Part shown: positions 47,951-57,680 of the stretch, one piece after another
How the letters are laid out: each line of letters starts with the position of its first letter
Numbering within the stretch: position 1 is the stretch's first letter
DNA from: Paenibacillus xylanilyticus
GTDB lineage: Bacteria > Bacillota > Bacilli > Paenibacillales > Paenibacillaceae
Direction of reading: 5' to 3'
DNA length: 64,000 nt
Assembly: GCF_009664365.1 (NCBI RefSeq)
Contig: NZ_CP044310.1
Span: forward strand, 4,839,001-4,903,000
Notes under the pieces: model-generated
Database searches by the model: none
What the model was told of the DNA's origin: nothing
Seen by the model: the letters and a program-made list of their open reading frames with translations, nothing else
Translations under genes and position numbers: made by a program

Positions 47951-47976
47951 AAAAAAGGAGGCAACACGTGCCTCCC
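47951..47976. terminator. Bidirectional terminator
   Basis: GGAGGCA / TGCCTCC stem with a run of A's on its left, which gives a T-run on the minus strand for the cyclase gene. Between converging genes. Confidence 0.75.
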
Positions 47977-48074
47977 TTACGTTTACATATGAGCATTGAT
48001 CTAGTAGTTAGGAATTGTATTTTAATTGGACACTTATTTTGTATAGAACTTAATTTCAGTTGAGAGCTGCTGCA

Positions 48075-48812
48075 TCAAGGCAAAATGGCAAAGGATCTAA
48101 CCGGGAATCCGGAAGCCTTCTCGGCCTTGGGTACAATGTTGAAGATCACTGCACCTTTTGCTGGCACCTGATCCAGGTTGGTTAACAACTCTACCTGATA
48201 TGTATCCTGAGCAAGCACGTAATATTCCGCGAGAAGTGCGCCATTCTTCTGATAGTCCACAGCTGAATCGGTATCGAAGGTTTCATGACCAATGGCCTTG
48301 ATTTTGCGTTCCTCGAACAAAAACATCAAGGCACTAACCGACCAACCGGGTGCATGGCTGTTGCCTTCTGCATCCTTGTTGTCGAACTTTTCATGATTGG
48401 GCCAGCGTTTGCTCCAATCTGTACGAAGTGCCACGAAGCTGCCTTCTTCAATGACCCCATGTTCCTTTTCGAATTCAAGAATATGCTCGACATCCAGCGT
48501 AAAGTCCGGGTTACTCGCCACGGCAGCAGACTGGTCAATAACCACAAGCGGCAGCACAAGTTCCTTCAGCCCTAGCTGATCCAGATAACGCGTGTCACGC
48601 ACAAAATGGATCGGTGCATCCAGATGGGTGCCGTATTGGCCGGGGAATTTGAAGCTCTGAGCGAAAAAACCTTGATCGTGATTAAACAACGTATCAAACT
48701 GGGCTGCATCAAAAGCAGAGAAGTGCGGTGATTCCGGGCCAAAAGTATGGGTCAGATCAACCCATTTCTTTTCTTTTAGCAGTTGAATGGCTTGGATGAG
48801 TTCGTTGGACAA
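48075..48812 (-). CDS. Cyclase family metal-dependent hydrolase
   Basis: The 245-residue enzyme of the kynurenine-formamidase-like 'cyclase' family has WVDLTHTFGPESPHFSAFDA, the metal-binding motif GQYGTHLDAPIHF (HxGTHxDxPxH type), and a later IKAIGHETFDTDSAVDYQKN. The family contains formamidases, isatin hydrolase and others; the substrate is not predictable here. The start is TTG at 48812, set by GAGGTGAT upstream; a longer ATG start to 48908 would add unconserved residues. Its next upstream neighbour on the other side is the NADP-dependent oxidoreductase gene, about 180 bases away. Confidence 0.85.
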   Translation of the reverse strand: MSNELIQAIQLLKEKKWVDLTHTFGPESPHFSAFDAAQFDTLFNHDQGFFAQSFKFPGQYGTHLDAPIHFVRDTRYLDQLGLKELVLPLVVIDQSAAVASNPDFTLDVEHILEFEKEHGVIEEGSFVALRTDWSKRWPNHEKFDNKDAEGNSHAPGWSVSALMFLFEERKIKAIGHETFDTDSAVDYQKNGALLAEYYVLAQDTYQVELLTNLDQVPAKGAVIFNIVPKAEKASGFPVRSFAILP

Positions 48813-48914
48813 TTGGATCACCTCATACGCAGAATGGAATAAATTTCTACTATTATATCTTAAACCTCCACATATGGGAATGCTGCTTCTGCTCCTCCCG
48901 CCATCCATGAAACA

Positions 48915-48939
48915 GCCACCTTCCCAAACGGAAGATGGC
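48915..48939 (-). terminator. Probable terminator after the oxidoreductase gene
   Basis: GCCACCTTCC / GGAAGATGGC stem, followed on the minus strand by TGTTTC. The tail is weak. Confidence 0.45.
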
Positions 48940-48994
48940 CATGATTCAGACTCCTAATTTCAATGTAAAATAACCTTCGTATGCGAGTTGACAC

Positions 48995-49921
48995 CTATTG
49001 CGCACGGATGACAAGCTTCCCACGTGTATGATGAGTTTCGCTCTTCTTATGCGCCTCCCGGAGTCCCTTCTCGCTTAAATCATAGGTCTCGTCAATCACA
49101 GGTTTGAGTTTCCCTTCCGAGGCAAGCTTCGCCAGTTGGTCGAGCTGATCCCCTTTCGGTTCCATCATGAATACATTCGCCGTTACACCTGCTTCCTTGG
49201 CAAGGCTCTGATCCGGCTGCTCCACGAGCGAAACCAGATGTCCGCCGGGCTTCAGCACCTTGAAGCTGTCCCGCTGAATGTCACCACCCATCGTGTCGAG
49301 CACGACGTCATACCCGGAGAGAATCTCCGAGAAGTCTTCTTTATTATAATTGATAAAATGATCCACACCCAAGGAACGCAGCAGCTCCTCATTGGACTCA
49401 CTTGCCGTTGCTGCCACTTCAGCACCAATGTATTTGGCAATCTGTATCGCATACGTTCCCACACCGCCTGCTCCCGCGTGAATCAATACCTTTTGCCCCT
49501 TGGCAAGGTGCGCATGATCAACAAGAGCCTGCCAGGCTGTCATGCCCGCAAGCGGTATAGCCGCAGCCTCCTCAAAACTCAGATTGTCCGGAATACGGGA
49601 TAGGATATCTGCATCTACCGCCACATATTCTGCATAGGTTCCGAAGCTTCGCGGACGGGCAAATACACGGTCACCCTCCCTGAACTGTGTAACATTGGAT
49701 CCTACCTCTGCCACAATACCCGCAGCATCCCCGCCCAAGATCAAAGGGAATGAGTCAGCCGCTTCTTCCATATGTCCTTGTCTGACTTTGAAGTCGACCG
49801 GGTTCACTGAGGTTGCATGAATCTGGATGATCACCTGATTGATTCCACATGTCGGTTTGGGTACTTCCTGTTCCTTCAATTGTTCCGCTCCACCAAACGT
49901 GTCAATAACAATAGCTTTCAT
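48995..49921 (-). CDS. NADP-dependent quinone-oxidoreductase-like protein (MDR superfamily)
   Basis: The 308-residue medium-chain reductase without structural zinc starts MKAIVIDTFGGAEQLKEQEV. It has SVNPVDFKVRQGHMEEAADS, AAIPLAGMTAWQALVDHAHL and a Rossmann motif GAGGVGTYAIQIAKYIGAEV. The end reads AHKKSETHHTRGKLVIRAQ. It probably reduces quinones or enones with NADPH. The start ATG 49921 (AAGGCAGGGATATGTA upstream) is chosen over an earlier in-frame ATG. It is monocistronic. Confidence 0.9.
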   Translation of the reverse strand: MKAIVIDTFGGAEQLKEQEVPKPTCGINQVIIQIHATSVNPVDFKVRQGHMEEAADSFPLILGGDAAGIVAEVGSNVTQFREGDRVFARPRSFGTYAEYVAVDADILSRIPDNLSFEEAAAIPLAGMTAWQALVDHAHLAKGQKVLIHAGAGGVGTYAIQIAKYIGAEVAATASESNEELLRSLGVDHFINYNKEDFSEILSGYDVVLDTMGGDIQRDSFKVLKPGGHLVSLVEQPDQSLAKEAGVTANVFMMEPKGDQLDQLAKLASEGKLKPVIDETYDLSEKGLREAHKKSETHHTRGKLVIRAQ

Positions 49922-50019
49922 TACATATCCCTGCCTTCCCATTGGATTATCGCGTGCTCTCCTTCTTCATTACCCTGTGCAGCCATTCACTTGACCTTGA
50001 ATCATCAATCGCTCGCCGA

Positions 50020-50182
50020 CTCGTTCGATCAAAAACCAGCCATTAAGCATGAAGGATACACGATGAACCGTCCTTCCAGGATCCTGGGCAGAATAACGCT
50101 CGGCCCTTCCAACGAGATCACTCAAGTTCAGATCGGCGGCGTCGCCGTGCATATCGAGAATATTCAAATTCATCTTCCTTAA
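50020..50182 (+). pseudogene. PhzF family C-terminal remnant
   Basis: The plus frame reads HEGYTMNRPSRILGRI and ITQVQIGGVAVHIENIQIHL, stopping at 50182. This resembles the C-terminus of PhzF-like epimerase/isomerase proteins (EQGVEMGRPSxIxVR, then V-GGxAVxVxEGxI). No upstream coding part of the family is visible, and there is no RBS. The gap 49922-50306 holds only this and the terminator at 50242. Confidence 0.5.
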
Positions 50183-50241
50183 GCAAAAAATATCCCGCGC
50201 TGCTCGCCTTCTCACCTACCGTACTTGGAAGCATAGGAAAC

Positions 50242-50289
50242 AAAAAAAAGCGTCACACCCAAGAGATAAAGTCTCTCCCGGTGTGACGC
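50242..50289 (-). terminator. Terminator of the KhtU operon
   Basis: GCGTCACACC / GGTGTGACGC stem, with inner AGAGA/TCTCT pairing. On the minus strand TTTTTTTT follows. Confidence 0.88.
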
Positions 50290-50306
50290 TGCTACCAAAA
50301 TCCAAT

Positions 50307-51512
50307 CTAACCTGTTTCTTTCCTTCGTAATCGATTTCTAAGACGCTCATATTGCCCATAGAACCACGGCGCTTCCTTCGTCAGGATCGGCCCCAGTACC
50401 GCCAGAATCAGCACGTACAGTACAGCAAAGGACTGGATTGAAACCATCAGTCCTCCGGCCTTGCCAATGTTCGCCATAATGATCGAAAACTCTCCTCTGG
50501 AAACCAGCGTGAATCCCACTTTGAGTGAAGCCTTGGGCGTCATTCCAGACATTCGGCCTGCAATCATTCCTGCGCCATAATTGCTCGCAATCGTTAAAAT
50601 GACTGCAATGATCGTCATCCCGACAGCACCCCCAAGGGAGGAGGGTTCAATGGTCAGTCCAAAACTGAAAAAGAATATCGCACCAAAAAAGTCCTTGAAC
50701 GGCATGACCTGATGCTCAATCCGGTTCGCATGCCTCGATTCACCGAGTACCAGCCCCATCATTAATGCACCGATCGCCTCGGCAACATGCAGCGTCTCCG
50801 AGAAACCAGCGACCAGAAAGAGCAATGTCATCACAGTAAGCAGAAACAATTCGGACGACTTGATATTCAGCGCCTTGTCAATATACTTGATGCTCTTCCG
50901 GCCAATGATCAGAAACAGCACAATGAACAGCATCGCTGACAAGGATACCAGCAGTACACTAAGGAACGAGGTCGCCCCGCTGAGAACGAGGCCCGTCAGG
51001 ATCGAGATATGAATGGCAATGAACAGATCGTCAAACATGATCATGCCCATAATAATCTCCGTTTCAGGATTCGCCGTGCGCTTCAGATCAACGAGTACCT
51101 TGGCCACAATCGCTGTTGAAGAGCTGGTCATGATGCCGCACACCACCAGTGTTTCTTTTAACGGCAGCTCCATGAACCAGCCCAGCAGCAGACCGGAAGC
51201 AAAATTTAGCCCTACATAGAACATGCCTCCGGTCAATATGGCTTTGCCCGATTTCATCAAACGAGAAACCGAAAATTCAAGTCCAAGATAAAATAAAAGA
51301 AACAAAATGCCAAGCCTGCCCATAAATTCAATAAATGCCGAGCTTTCGATGAAACGCAAATCCACGATACCAATCTGTGGTGCATGCGGTCCAACCGCCA
51401 TTCCGATCAGAATATAGAAAGGAATGACTGAAAATCGTAATCGTGCAGATATTAGCCCCGTAAGTGTAATCAGCGCAACAGCAATTCCCACTTCGAATAT
51501 GAGCATATCCAT
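50307..51512 (-). CDS. khtU: CPA2 cation:proton antiporter (KhtU-like)
   Basis: The 401-residue protein has about 12 TM segments and typical CPA2 blocks: GRLGILFLLFYLGLEFSVSR, GIMTSSSTAIVAKVLVDL, FFGAIFFFSFGLTIEPSS and LVSRGEFSIIMANIG. It should exchange K+ for H+ (KhtU in B. subtilis is the K+/H+ antiporter). Its partner KhtT is encoded 3 bases upstream; here the ORF starts within 'TAGCCTATGGATATG', so translation is coupled to KhtT. There is no RCK domain on KhtU itself. Regulation is expected through KhtT. Confidence 0.88.
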   Translation of the reverse strand: MDMLIFEVGIAVALITLTGLISARLRFSVIPFYILIGMAVGPHAPQIGIVDLRFIESSAFIEFMGRLGILFLLFYLGLEFSVSRLMKSGKAILTGGMFYVGLNFASGLLLGWFMELPLKETLVVCGIMTSSSTAIVAKVLVDLKRTANPETEIIMGMIMFDDLFIAIHISILTGLVLSGATSFLSVLLVSLSAMLFIVLFLIIGRKSIKYIDKALNIKSSELFLLTVMTLLFLVAGFSETLHVAEAIGALMMGLVLGESRHANRIEHQVMPFKDFFGAIFFFSFGLTIEPSSLGGAVGMTIIAVILTIASNYGAGMIAGRMSGMTPKASLKVGFTLVSRGEFSIIMANIGKAGGLMVSIQSFAVLYVLILAVLGPILTKEAPWFYGQYERLRNRLRRKETG

Positions 51513-51515
51513 AGG

Positions 51516-52022
51516 CTACAACCGTCCATCGGATAATAACCGTTTTAATTGCCTGATCTGATCCCGCTCTCCAGCCACGACAACCGTAGCCCCTGAGGCA
51601 AATGTGTAATCAGGACCCGGATTAAACTGTTTCTCCCTGTTCTTCTCCACCACCGCCAGAATGACAGCCCCCGTCGCTTGGCGGATATCCAGTTCCCCAA
51701 TCGTTCTTCCAATGCTTCGTGAATGAGGTTCGATTCGCAACCATTCGATCAGTAGGCCATCGAGCATAACTTCCCGTTCATCCTGGAATTTGGGCTTATA
51801 AGTCATGCCTCCCACGATGGCAGCGACTGCCCGGGCCTCTTCGTCATCCAAGGTTACAAGGGATACCATATCCCCCACCTCTTCAGGCGTGTCTCCGGAT
51901 TCCATGTGAAACAGATCGCGCCGCTCATCATTATGAACCACGATAATCAAATGCTCTCCGCTACGGGTTTGCAGCCAATACTTGCGTCCAATTCCCGGTA
52001 AATCCGTCTCTTTAAAGTGCAT
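51516..52022 (-). CDS. khtT: KhtT-like regulatory subunit with RCK_C (TrkA-C) domain
   Basis: The 168-residue protein has an N-terminal domain (about 1-70, GRKYWLQTRSGEHLIIVVHN) and a C-terminal RCK_C domain (about 85-165: EWLRIEPHSRSIGRTIGELD, TGAVILAVVEKNREKQFNPG, ATVVVAGERDQIRQLKRLL). In B. subtilis KhtT lets KhtU sense nucleotides or pH, including cyclic di-AMP binding. RBS AGGAGGTGTAGATC fits ATG 52022. It overlaps the preceding GreA/B-like gene by 11 bases. Confidence 0.88.
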   Translation of the reverse strand: MHFKETDLPGIGRKYWLQTRSGEHLIIVVHNDERRDLFHMESGDTPEEVGDMVSLVTLDDEEARAVAAIVGGMTYKPKFQDEREVMLDGLLIEWLRIEPHSRSIGRTIGELDIRQATGAVILAVVEKNREKQFNPGPDYTFASGATVVVAGERDQIRQLKRLLSDGRL

Positions 52023-52485
52023 GATCTACACCTCCTGAAGATACCGGATTCAAGGTTGGACCACTCCAAGTGATTTCCGTAATACGCACCCTCATGGAAC
52101 CAGCCGGGATCGTAACGGATCTCGTTTCCCCTTTGCTGCTAAGCAGCAATTGACGTCCTACAGGCGAGAGAAAGGAGATGCGCCCTGCATCTGGATCAGC
52201 CTCTTCAGGCATGACAATCGTGAATGCATCCGACGTGTGAAAATCAATGTAATCGAATCGGATCTCGCTCCCAATAAGCACGACGGAATGGAGAAGCTCA
52301 TCCGGGCCGAGCAGGAGCTTCTGGACATATTCGGTGTAAGCAGACAATAATTTCTCCATCTGTATCCGTTCGGGTTCACGCACGTCAAAATAGGCGTCGA
52401 GAAATGTCCTTTTCTCTTCACCCAATGTAATGAGCTGTTTCACCAGTATTTCTCTGCAAGGTTGAAGGTTAGACCTATGGTTCAT
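52012..52485 (-). CDS. GreA/GreB C-terminal-domain protein
   Basis: The 157-residue protein has an N-terminal helical part (about 1-70: LVKQLITLGEEKRTFLDAYF, QMEKLLSAYTEYVQKLLLGP) and a GreA/GreB C-terminal-type domain (about 75-150): VLIGSEIRFDYIDFHTSDAF, IVMPEEADPDAGRISFLSPV, GRQLLLSSKGETRSVTIPAG. It could bind the RNA polymerase secondary channel or act as a Rnk-like factor. It heads the operon with khtT/khtU, where B. subtilis has KhtS. The start ATG 52485 is reached by AGGAGGTGAGATCTATT. A 24-codon ORF ends in its start codon region. Confidence 0.82.
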   Translation of the reverse strand: MNHRSNLQPCREILVKQLITLGEEKRTFLDAYFDVREPERIQMEKLLSAYTEYVQKLLLGPDELLHSVVLIGSEIRFDYIDFHTSDAFTIVMPEEADPDAGRISFLSPVGRQLLLSSKGETRSVTIPAGSMRVRITEITWSGPTLNPVSSGGVDHAL

Positions 52486-52549
52486 AATAGATCTCACCTC
52501 CTATACAAGCTTTGTTCTCCACATGAATTCGCATGTTGCTGTTCATCAT
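52475..52549 (-). CDS. 24-residue leader peptide coupled to the GreA/B-like gene
   Basis: AGGAGG (52558-52563) lies 8 bases before ATG 52549. The frame MMNSNMRIHVENKACIGGEI, then YYEP, ends at TAG 52475-52477, whose reading overlaps the first codons of the GreA/B-like gene (ATG at 52483-52485). The coupling and strong RBS make translation likely. It has no regulatory codon run that I can see. Confidence 0.5.
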   Translation of the reverse strand: MMNSNMRIHVENKACIGGEIYYEP

Positions 52550-52573
52550 CCTGTTTTCCTCCTTCTGTTAGAT

Positions 52574-52612
52574 AAAAGCCCCGGAAATCGGGGCCTTCTT
52601 ACCATCTTACCA
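52574..52612 (-). promoter_or_regulatory. Extended -10 promoter and 5' hairpin of the greA-like/khtTU operon
   Basis: TGGTAAGAT (52604-52612) is an extended -10. A perfect GCCCCG/CGGGGC stem (52578-52594) and TTTTA follow, so the transcript begins with a hairpin close to the 5' end. It could be a stabilising element or an early terminator. The remaining 52613-52872 sequence is AT-rich with no gene or known riboswitch recognised. Confidence 0.4.
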
Positions 52613-52830
52613 AAACTAATTTTTTAATCCAGTCTATTCAGCTAACTTCCCGTTCAAAATGGGGAATCGGCTATATTATCCAATTTTAGAATCCAACCTT
52701 TACACCGCATGATAGATCCATAGAACATTTTAATAACGTCATAAAAAACATTTTATGGGTTTTCATCTCGTATTTTTATTTTCTTTCCTGTATATTTAAC
52801 TACAAACTTTTATGCAATTTATGCAAATAG

Positions 52831-54249
<1,419 letters not shown>

Positions 54250-54316
54250 GTTTAAGCAATTAGGCCGTTTCATTCGAAGCGTGTGCACATCATCATTCAT
54301 CTTAACTTTATTGATG

Positions 54317-54352
54317 AAGGGCAGTTCTCCCTGAGGAGAGCTGTCCTTTTTT
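54317..54352 (+). terminator. Terminator of gdhA
   Basis: AAGGGCAG.TCTCC / GGAGAGCTGTCCTT stem then TTTTTT. Confidence 0.8.
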
Positions 54353-54431
54353 CATCTTTTGAAAGGAAAGGAGCCACGCCAGGCTTCCAAAGGGTGAGAC
54401 GGTCCATGTGGTTGCTGTCCTCCCCTAACGC

Positions 54432-54454
54432 AAAAAAGCCGCCAAAATGGCGGC
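54432..54454 (-). terminator. Terminator of the FMN reductase gene
   Basis: GCCGCC / GGCGGC stem; TTTTTT on the minus strand. Confidence 0.85.
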
Positions 54455-54472
54455 TATTATAGTGCATGTATA

Positions 54473-55012
54473 TTATGAACGAACAGTTTTCAACGCACCG
54501 CTCCAGGACAACACTTGGTCCAACATTCCGTTGAGATTGGTCAAGTGCAGATCAGCCGGTTTGAAGGTTCCGTTATCGAAGTCGGTGAATAAAGAAAGCG
54601 CCGGGTGAACACGAACATCCGCAACCGACAGTTCTCCGAGAATACCGCGCAGGTGTTCTGCCGCACGTGCACCGCCTACCGAGCCATAGCTAACAATTCC
54701 TGCAGCTTTATCGTTCCAGGCTTCACGAGCATAATCCAGTGCATTTTTCAGTGATGCAGAGATGCTGTGGTTATATTCCTGTACGATAAATACGAATCCA
54801 TCGAGGCTCGCCAGCTTGGTGTTCCAGGCTGTAGCCTGTTCGGTTGCATCAGCTTCGCCCAAAAGCGGCAGCTTATAATCGGCAATATCCACGATTTCAT
54901 AGTTGGCATCACCGCGTGAATCAGCGATCTTTTTCACCCATTCTCCTACTTGCGGACTCAACCGACCTTCACGTGTACTCCCAAGAATAATCCCAATATT
55001 TAATTTCGACAT
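54473..55012 (-). CDS. NADPH-dependent FMN reductase family protein
   Basis: The 179-residue flavodoxin-like enzyme starts MSKLNIGIILGSTREGRLSP (FMN phosphate loop). It has LDGFVFIVQEYNHSISASLK, then NALDYAREAWNDKAAGIVSY and GSVGGARAAEHLRGILGELS. It probably reduces quinones, azo compounds or FMN. The RBS AGAGGAGGAA is inside an upstream in-frame stretch (MGFMDKLFGKTNNNTQEEET), so a 206-residue form could start farther upstream, but the short form fits the family. It is divergent from a Cys-cluster/pentapeptide gene. Confidence 0.9.
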   Translation of the reverse strand: MSKLNIGIILGSTREGRLSPQVGEWVKKIADSRGDANYEIVDIADYKLPLLGEADATEQATAWNTKLASLDGFVFIVQEYNHSISASLKNALDYAREAWNDKAAGIVSYGSVGGARAAEHLRGILGELSVADVRVHPALSLFTDFDNGTFKPADLHLTNLNGMLDQVLSWSGALKTVRS

Positions 55013-55122
55013 CTTTGTTTCCTCCTCTTGTGTGTTGTTGTTAGTTTTACCGAATAACTTATCCATAAATCCCATATCTACACCATCCTGCATCCGTTTA
55101 TTGTTTGGCTTGTTATTGATGA

Positions 55123-55155
55123 TAAGTTATATAATTAAAATAGTCAAGTAACTTA
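55123..55155. repeat. Inverted repeat in the divergent promoter region
   Basis: TAAGTTA (55123-55129) and TAACTTA (55149-55155) are separated by 19 bases, between the FMN reductase and pentapeptide genes. Half-sites of this kind are seen at MarR/HxlR-type repressor sites. The 55013-55333 gap is otherwise without a gene. Confidence 0.45.
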
Positions 55156-55333
55156 CATAAAGTTTGCAAATGTTTTTTTATCTCTACTTATCATATCAAT
55201 GTTGATTCCTATTTATTCTGCAATTCTGCCCTCTATATGAAACCTATAGGAATTGATCATATTTCAGTGTAATGGTAAAGTGATATCAATACTGATTATC
55301 CAGTTTTTTCATTTATTAAAGGAAGTGTACACA

Positions 55334-56185
55334 TTGTCTAATCTATCCCACGGCAGTACGATGAGCCCACATTTATACACGGACTGTTCGCAATGTTTCG
55401 GGCTCTGCTGCGTTGCCTTGCCTTATGGCAAGTCATCCGACTTTGCTTTTGACAAAGCCAGCGGTACCCCTTGCTCCAACCTGCGCTCAGACAATCGCTG
55501 CGGCATCCATACACAGCTACGGCAAAAGGGCTTCAAGGGCTGTACCGTCTATGACTGCTTTGGTGCAGGCCAGAAGCTGTCCCAAGTAACCTATGCGGGC
55601 AGAGATTGGCGGGATCATCCGGAATCCGCTGCCGAGATGTTCGACTGCCTGCCTGTCATGAGACAGCTGCATGAACTGCTCAGTTATATGAACGAAATGC
55701 TCTTACGACCAGAAACCGCCTCTCTTCACGATGCCATTCACAGCGTATACCAAGAGACGGAACGCCTAACTAATCTGGAGCCTTCCGCGATTCTGCGTCT
55801 GGATATTCCTTCTCAGCGGGCGGTCGTGAACGAGCTTCTGCTGCAGGGGAGTGAACTGGTACGTGCGCATGCGCCATCCAGCAGCCATGAACAAAGGAAG
55901 TCCAAACGCAACAAATTGAAAGGAAGGGACTTCCTGGGCGCCAATCTAAGAGGAGCTGACCTCCGGGGCGTAAGCTTCCGGGGCGCCTTAATGATTGCTT
56001 GTGACCTGCGCAATGCCGACTTAAGACATGCTGATCTGATCGGCGCCGACTTGCGTGATGCGGATCTGGGCGGAGCCGATCTGACCGGGAGCATTTTTCT
56101 GACACAATCCCAGCTGAATGCAGCCAAAGGCAATTCCCGTACCAGACTGCCAGCTCATCTCAACTTGCCTGAGCACTGGTTGTAA
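55334..56185 (+). CDS. Cys-cluster (YkgJ-like) plus pentapeptide-repeat protein
   Basis: A 283-residue protein. N-terminal Cys motif [15 protein letters not shown] (CxxCxxxCC), then [14 protein letters not shown] and [12 protein letters not shown], looks like the YkgJ/UPF0153 zinc or iron-sulfur cluster domain. The C-terminus (about 195-250) is a pentapeptide repeat, [20 protein letters not shown], continuing [20 protein letters not shown] and [13 protein letters not shown], which forms a right-handed quadrilateral helix. The middle about 90-190 is helical. Some pentapeptide proteins mimic DNA and protect gyrase, but five to six turns are short for that. The start is TTG 55334, judged by AAAGGAAG upstream; an ATG at 55253 has no RBS. 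Confidence 0.85.
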   Translation: MSNLSHGSTMSPHLYTDCSQCFGLCCVALPYGKSSDFAFDKASGTPCSNLRSDNRCGIHTQLRQKGFKGCTVYDCFGAGQKLSQVTYAGRDWRDHPESAAEMFDCLPVMRQLHELLSYMNEMLLRPETASLHDAIHSVYQETERLTNLEPSAILRLDIPSQRAVVNELLLQGSELVRAHAPSSSHEQRKSKRNKLKGRDFLGANLRGADLRGVSFRGALMIACDLRNADLRHADLIGADLRDADLGGADLTGSIFLTQSQLNAAKGNSRTRLPAHLNLPEHWL

Positions 56186-56225
56186 CGACGTAACGATACC
56201 CTGCTGCGTCATAGTCGCTACAATA

Positions 56226-56265
56226 GAAACAGCCCGTCCCTCATTAATGAAGGACGGGCTGTTTC
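56226..56265. terminator. Bidirectional terminator
   Basis: A perfect 14-bp stem GAAACAGCCCGTCC / GGACGGGCTGTTTC with an AT-rich loop, between the converging pentapeptide and ddh genes. Confidence 0.9.
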
Positions 56266-56307
56266 AATTATTGCAAATGAATGAATCATTTTATTTTATT
56301 TCGAACA

Positions 56308-57285
56308 TTACAGAAGATCGCGACGAAGTTCCTCAGCGGATTTCGGAGAGAGGTGACCCAGTGGAATATCAAATACGGTTTTGGCACCTTTATGTCCTTC
56401 CAAGCTCAAACGCTGTGCAGCACGTGCATAAGCGACCAGTACACTAGCAGTGAATTCAGGGTTGCTATCGAGCTTCAGACCAAACTCCACAATTTGCTTT
56501 TGGCCTGTACCGGTAACCCCACTACGAATAACAAATCCACCGTGCGGCATACCTTCATGTTCCGATTTAAGTTGCTCTTCCGTAATGAACGTGACCGTTG
56601 TATCGTAATCTGCAAAATAGTTCGGCATGGATACAATGGTTTCACGAATTTCATCCTGGTTAGCACCTTCTTCAGCCACAACATAACATTGACGCAGATG
56701 TTTCTCGCGTGTGGACAATTCAGGTGTCTCTCCTGCACGAATTCGGTTGATCACTTCTTCAACAGGTACAGTGTACTGAACACCAGCTTTAACCCCCGGA
56801 ACACGGCGGATTGCATCGGAGTGACCTTGGCTGACCCCTTTGCCCCAGAACGTATACTCCTTACCTTCTGGCAGGATGGATTGAGCCAGCAGACGGTTCA
56901 TGGAGAACAAGCCTGGGTCCCAGCCGGTAGAGATCACGCTTACGTGACCGCCTTGTTCTGCCGCAGCATGAACTTCTGCATAGAATTCAGGAATTTTGGC
57001 ATGTGTATCGAAGCTGTCCACGGTGTTGAACAACTTGGCAATGGCAGGTGTCTGCTCTGGAAGATCCGTTGCCGAACCGCCGCACAGAATCATGACATCG
57101 ATTTTACCTATGTACTGCTCAGCAGCAGAGATATGTTCAAAACGTACTTCTGTACCTTCTGCAACCATCTGCTCAGGGTTACGCCGTGTAAATACGGCAA
57201 CAAGTTCCAAGTCCGGGTTTTGCGCAATAGCTTTCTCTACACCTTTACCCAGATTTCCGTAACCTACGATACCAACTTTAATCAT
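56308..57285 (-). CDS. ddh: meso-Diaminopimelate D-dehydrogenase
   Basis: The 325-residue NADPH enzyme makes or breaks meso-diaminopimelate from tetrahydrodipicolinate, a one-step bypass for lysine and peptidoglycan. The Rossmann motif is VGIVGYGNLGKGVEKAIAQN; the substrate blocks are DVMILCGGSATDLPEQTP, FDTHAKIPEF, VSVISTGWDPGLFSMNRLL and FWGKGVSQGHSDAIRRVPGV. It is found in some Bacillales (for example Lysinibacillus sphaericus) and in corynebacteria. It is monocistronic. The start ATG 57285 has AGGAGAGGA upstream; the preceding TTG at 57291 is less likely. Confidence 0.94.
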   Translation of the reverse strand: MIKVGIVGYGNLGKGVEKAIAQNPDLELVAVFTRRNPEQMVAEGTEVRFEHISAAEQYIGKIDVMILCGGSATDLPEQTPAIAKLFNTVDSFDTHAKIPEFYAEVHAAAEQGGHVSVISTGWDPGLFSMNRLLAQSILPEGKEYTFWGKGVSQGHSDAIRRVPGVKAGVQYTVPVEEVINRIRAGETPELSTREKHLRQCYVVAEEGANQDEIRETIVSMPNYFADYDTTVTFITEEQLKSEHEGMPHGGFVIRSGVTGTGQKQIVEFGLKLDSNPEFTASVLVAYARAAQRLSLEGHKGAKTVFDIPLGHLSPKSAEELRRDLL

Positions 57286-57452
57286 GTTCAATCCTCTCCT
57301 GTCTTCTTCTATAGTTGTCTACTACTCTAGTATAAACATATAACATACCATGTAACTTGTTAGGTTTCCAGTCGAAATCAAAAATACTTTACACGAATGC
57401 AGCATCAGGCTGCTTTCATGCAAAGTATTAGCCATTCATTGCTATTATGGAC

Positions 57453-57680
57453 CTAGAAAAATAATCGAAACACATGAATGATGTAATCCGACTGTTCGGT
57501 AAAATGTGCTACAGATGCTGCATCTGCTCTGGTTGTGAAGCACAAGAAAGATAGGGTTAGAATCAAGAGAGAGAGTACACTGCTTGCCAGGAGCAAGGAT
57601 GCGAACTTGGTGACGACCCTTAATTTCCCCATCCATTCTGCCTCCTGTTCGCTGTTTGTTTCGGATATAATATGTTTCAT
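57453..57680 (-). CDS. Small single-pass membrane ORF coupled to the hydrolase gene
   Basis: A 75-residue ORF whose ATG overlaps the hydrolase stop (ATGA). It has one TM segment (about 27-52, FASLLLASSVLSLLILTLSF) and a short C-terminal tail SVAHFTEQSDYIIHVF. No family is recognised. RBS is weak (ATAGGTCACCA), so re-initiation would be needed. It might be a broken tail of a longer gene. Confidence 0.4.
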   Translation of the reverse strand: MKHIISETNSEQEAEWMGKLRVVTKFASLLLASSVLSLLILTLSFLCFTTRADAASVAHFTEQSDYIIHVFRLFF

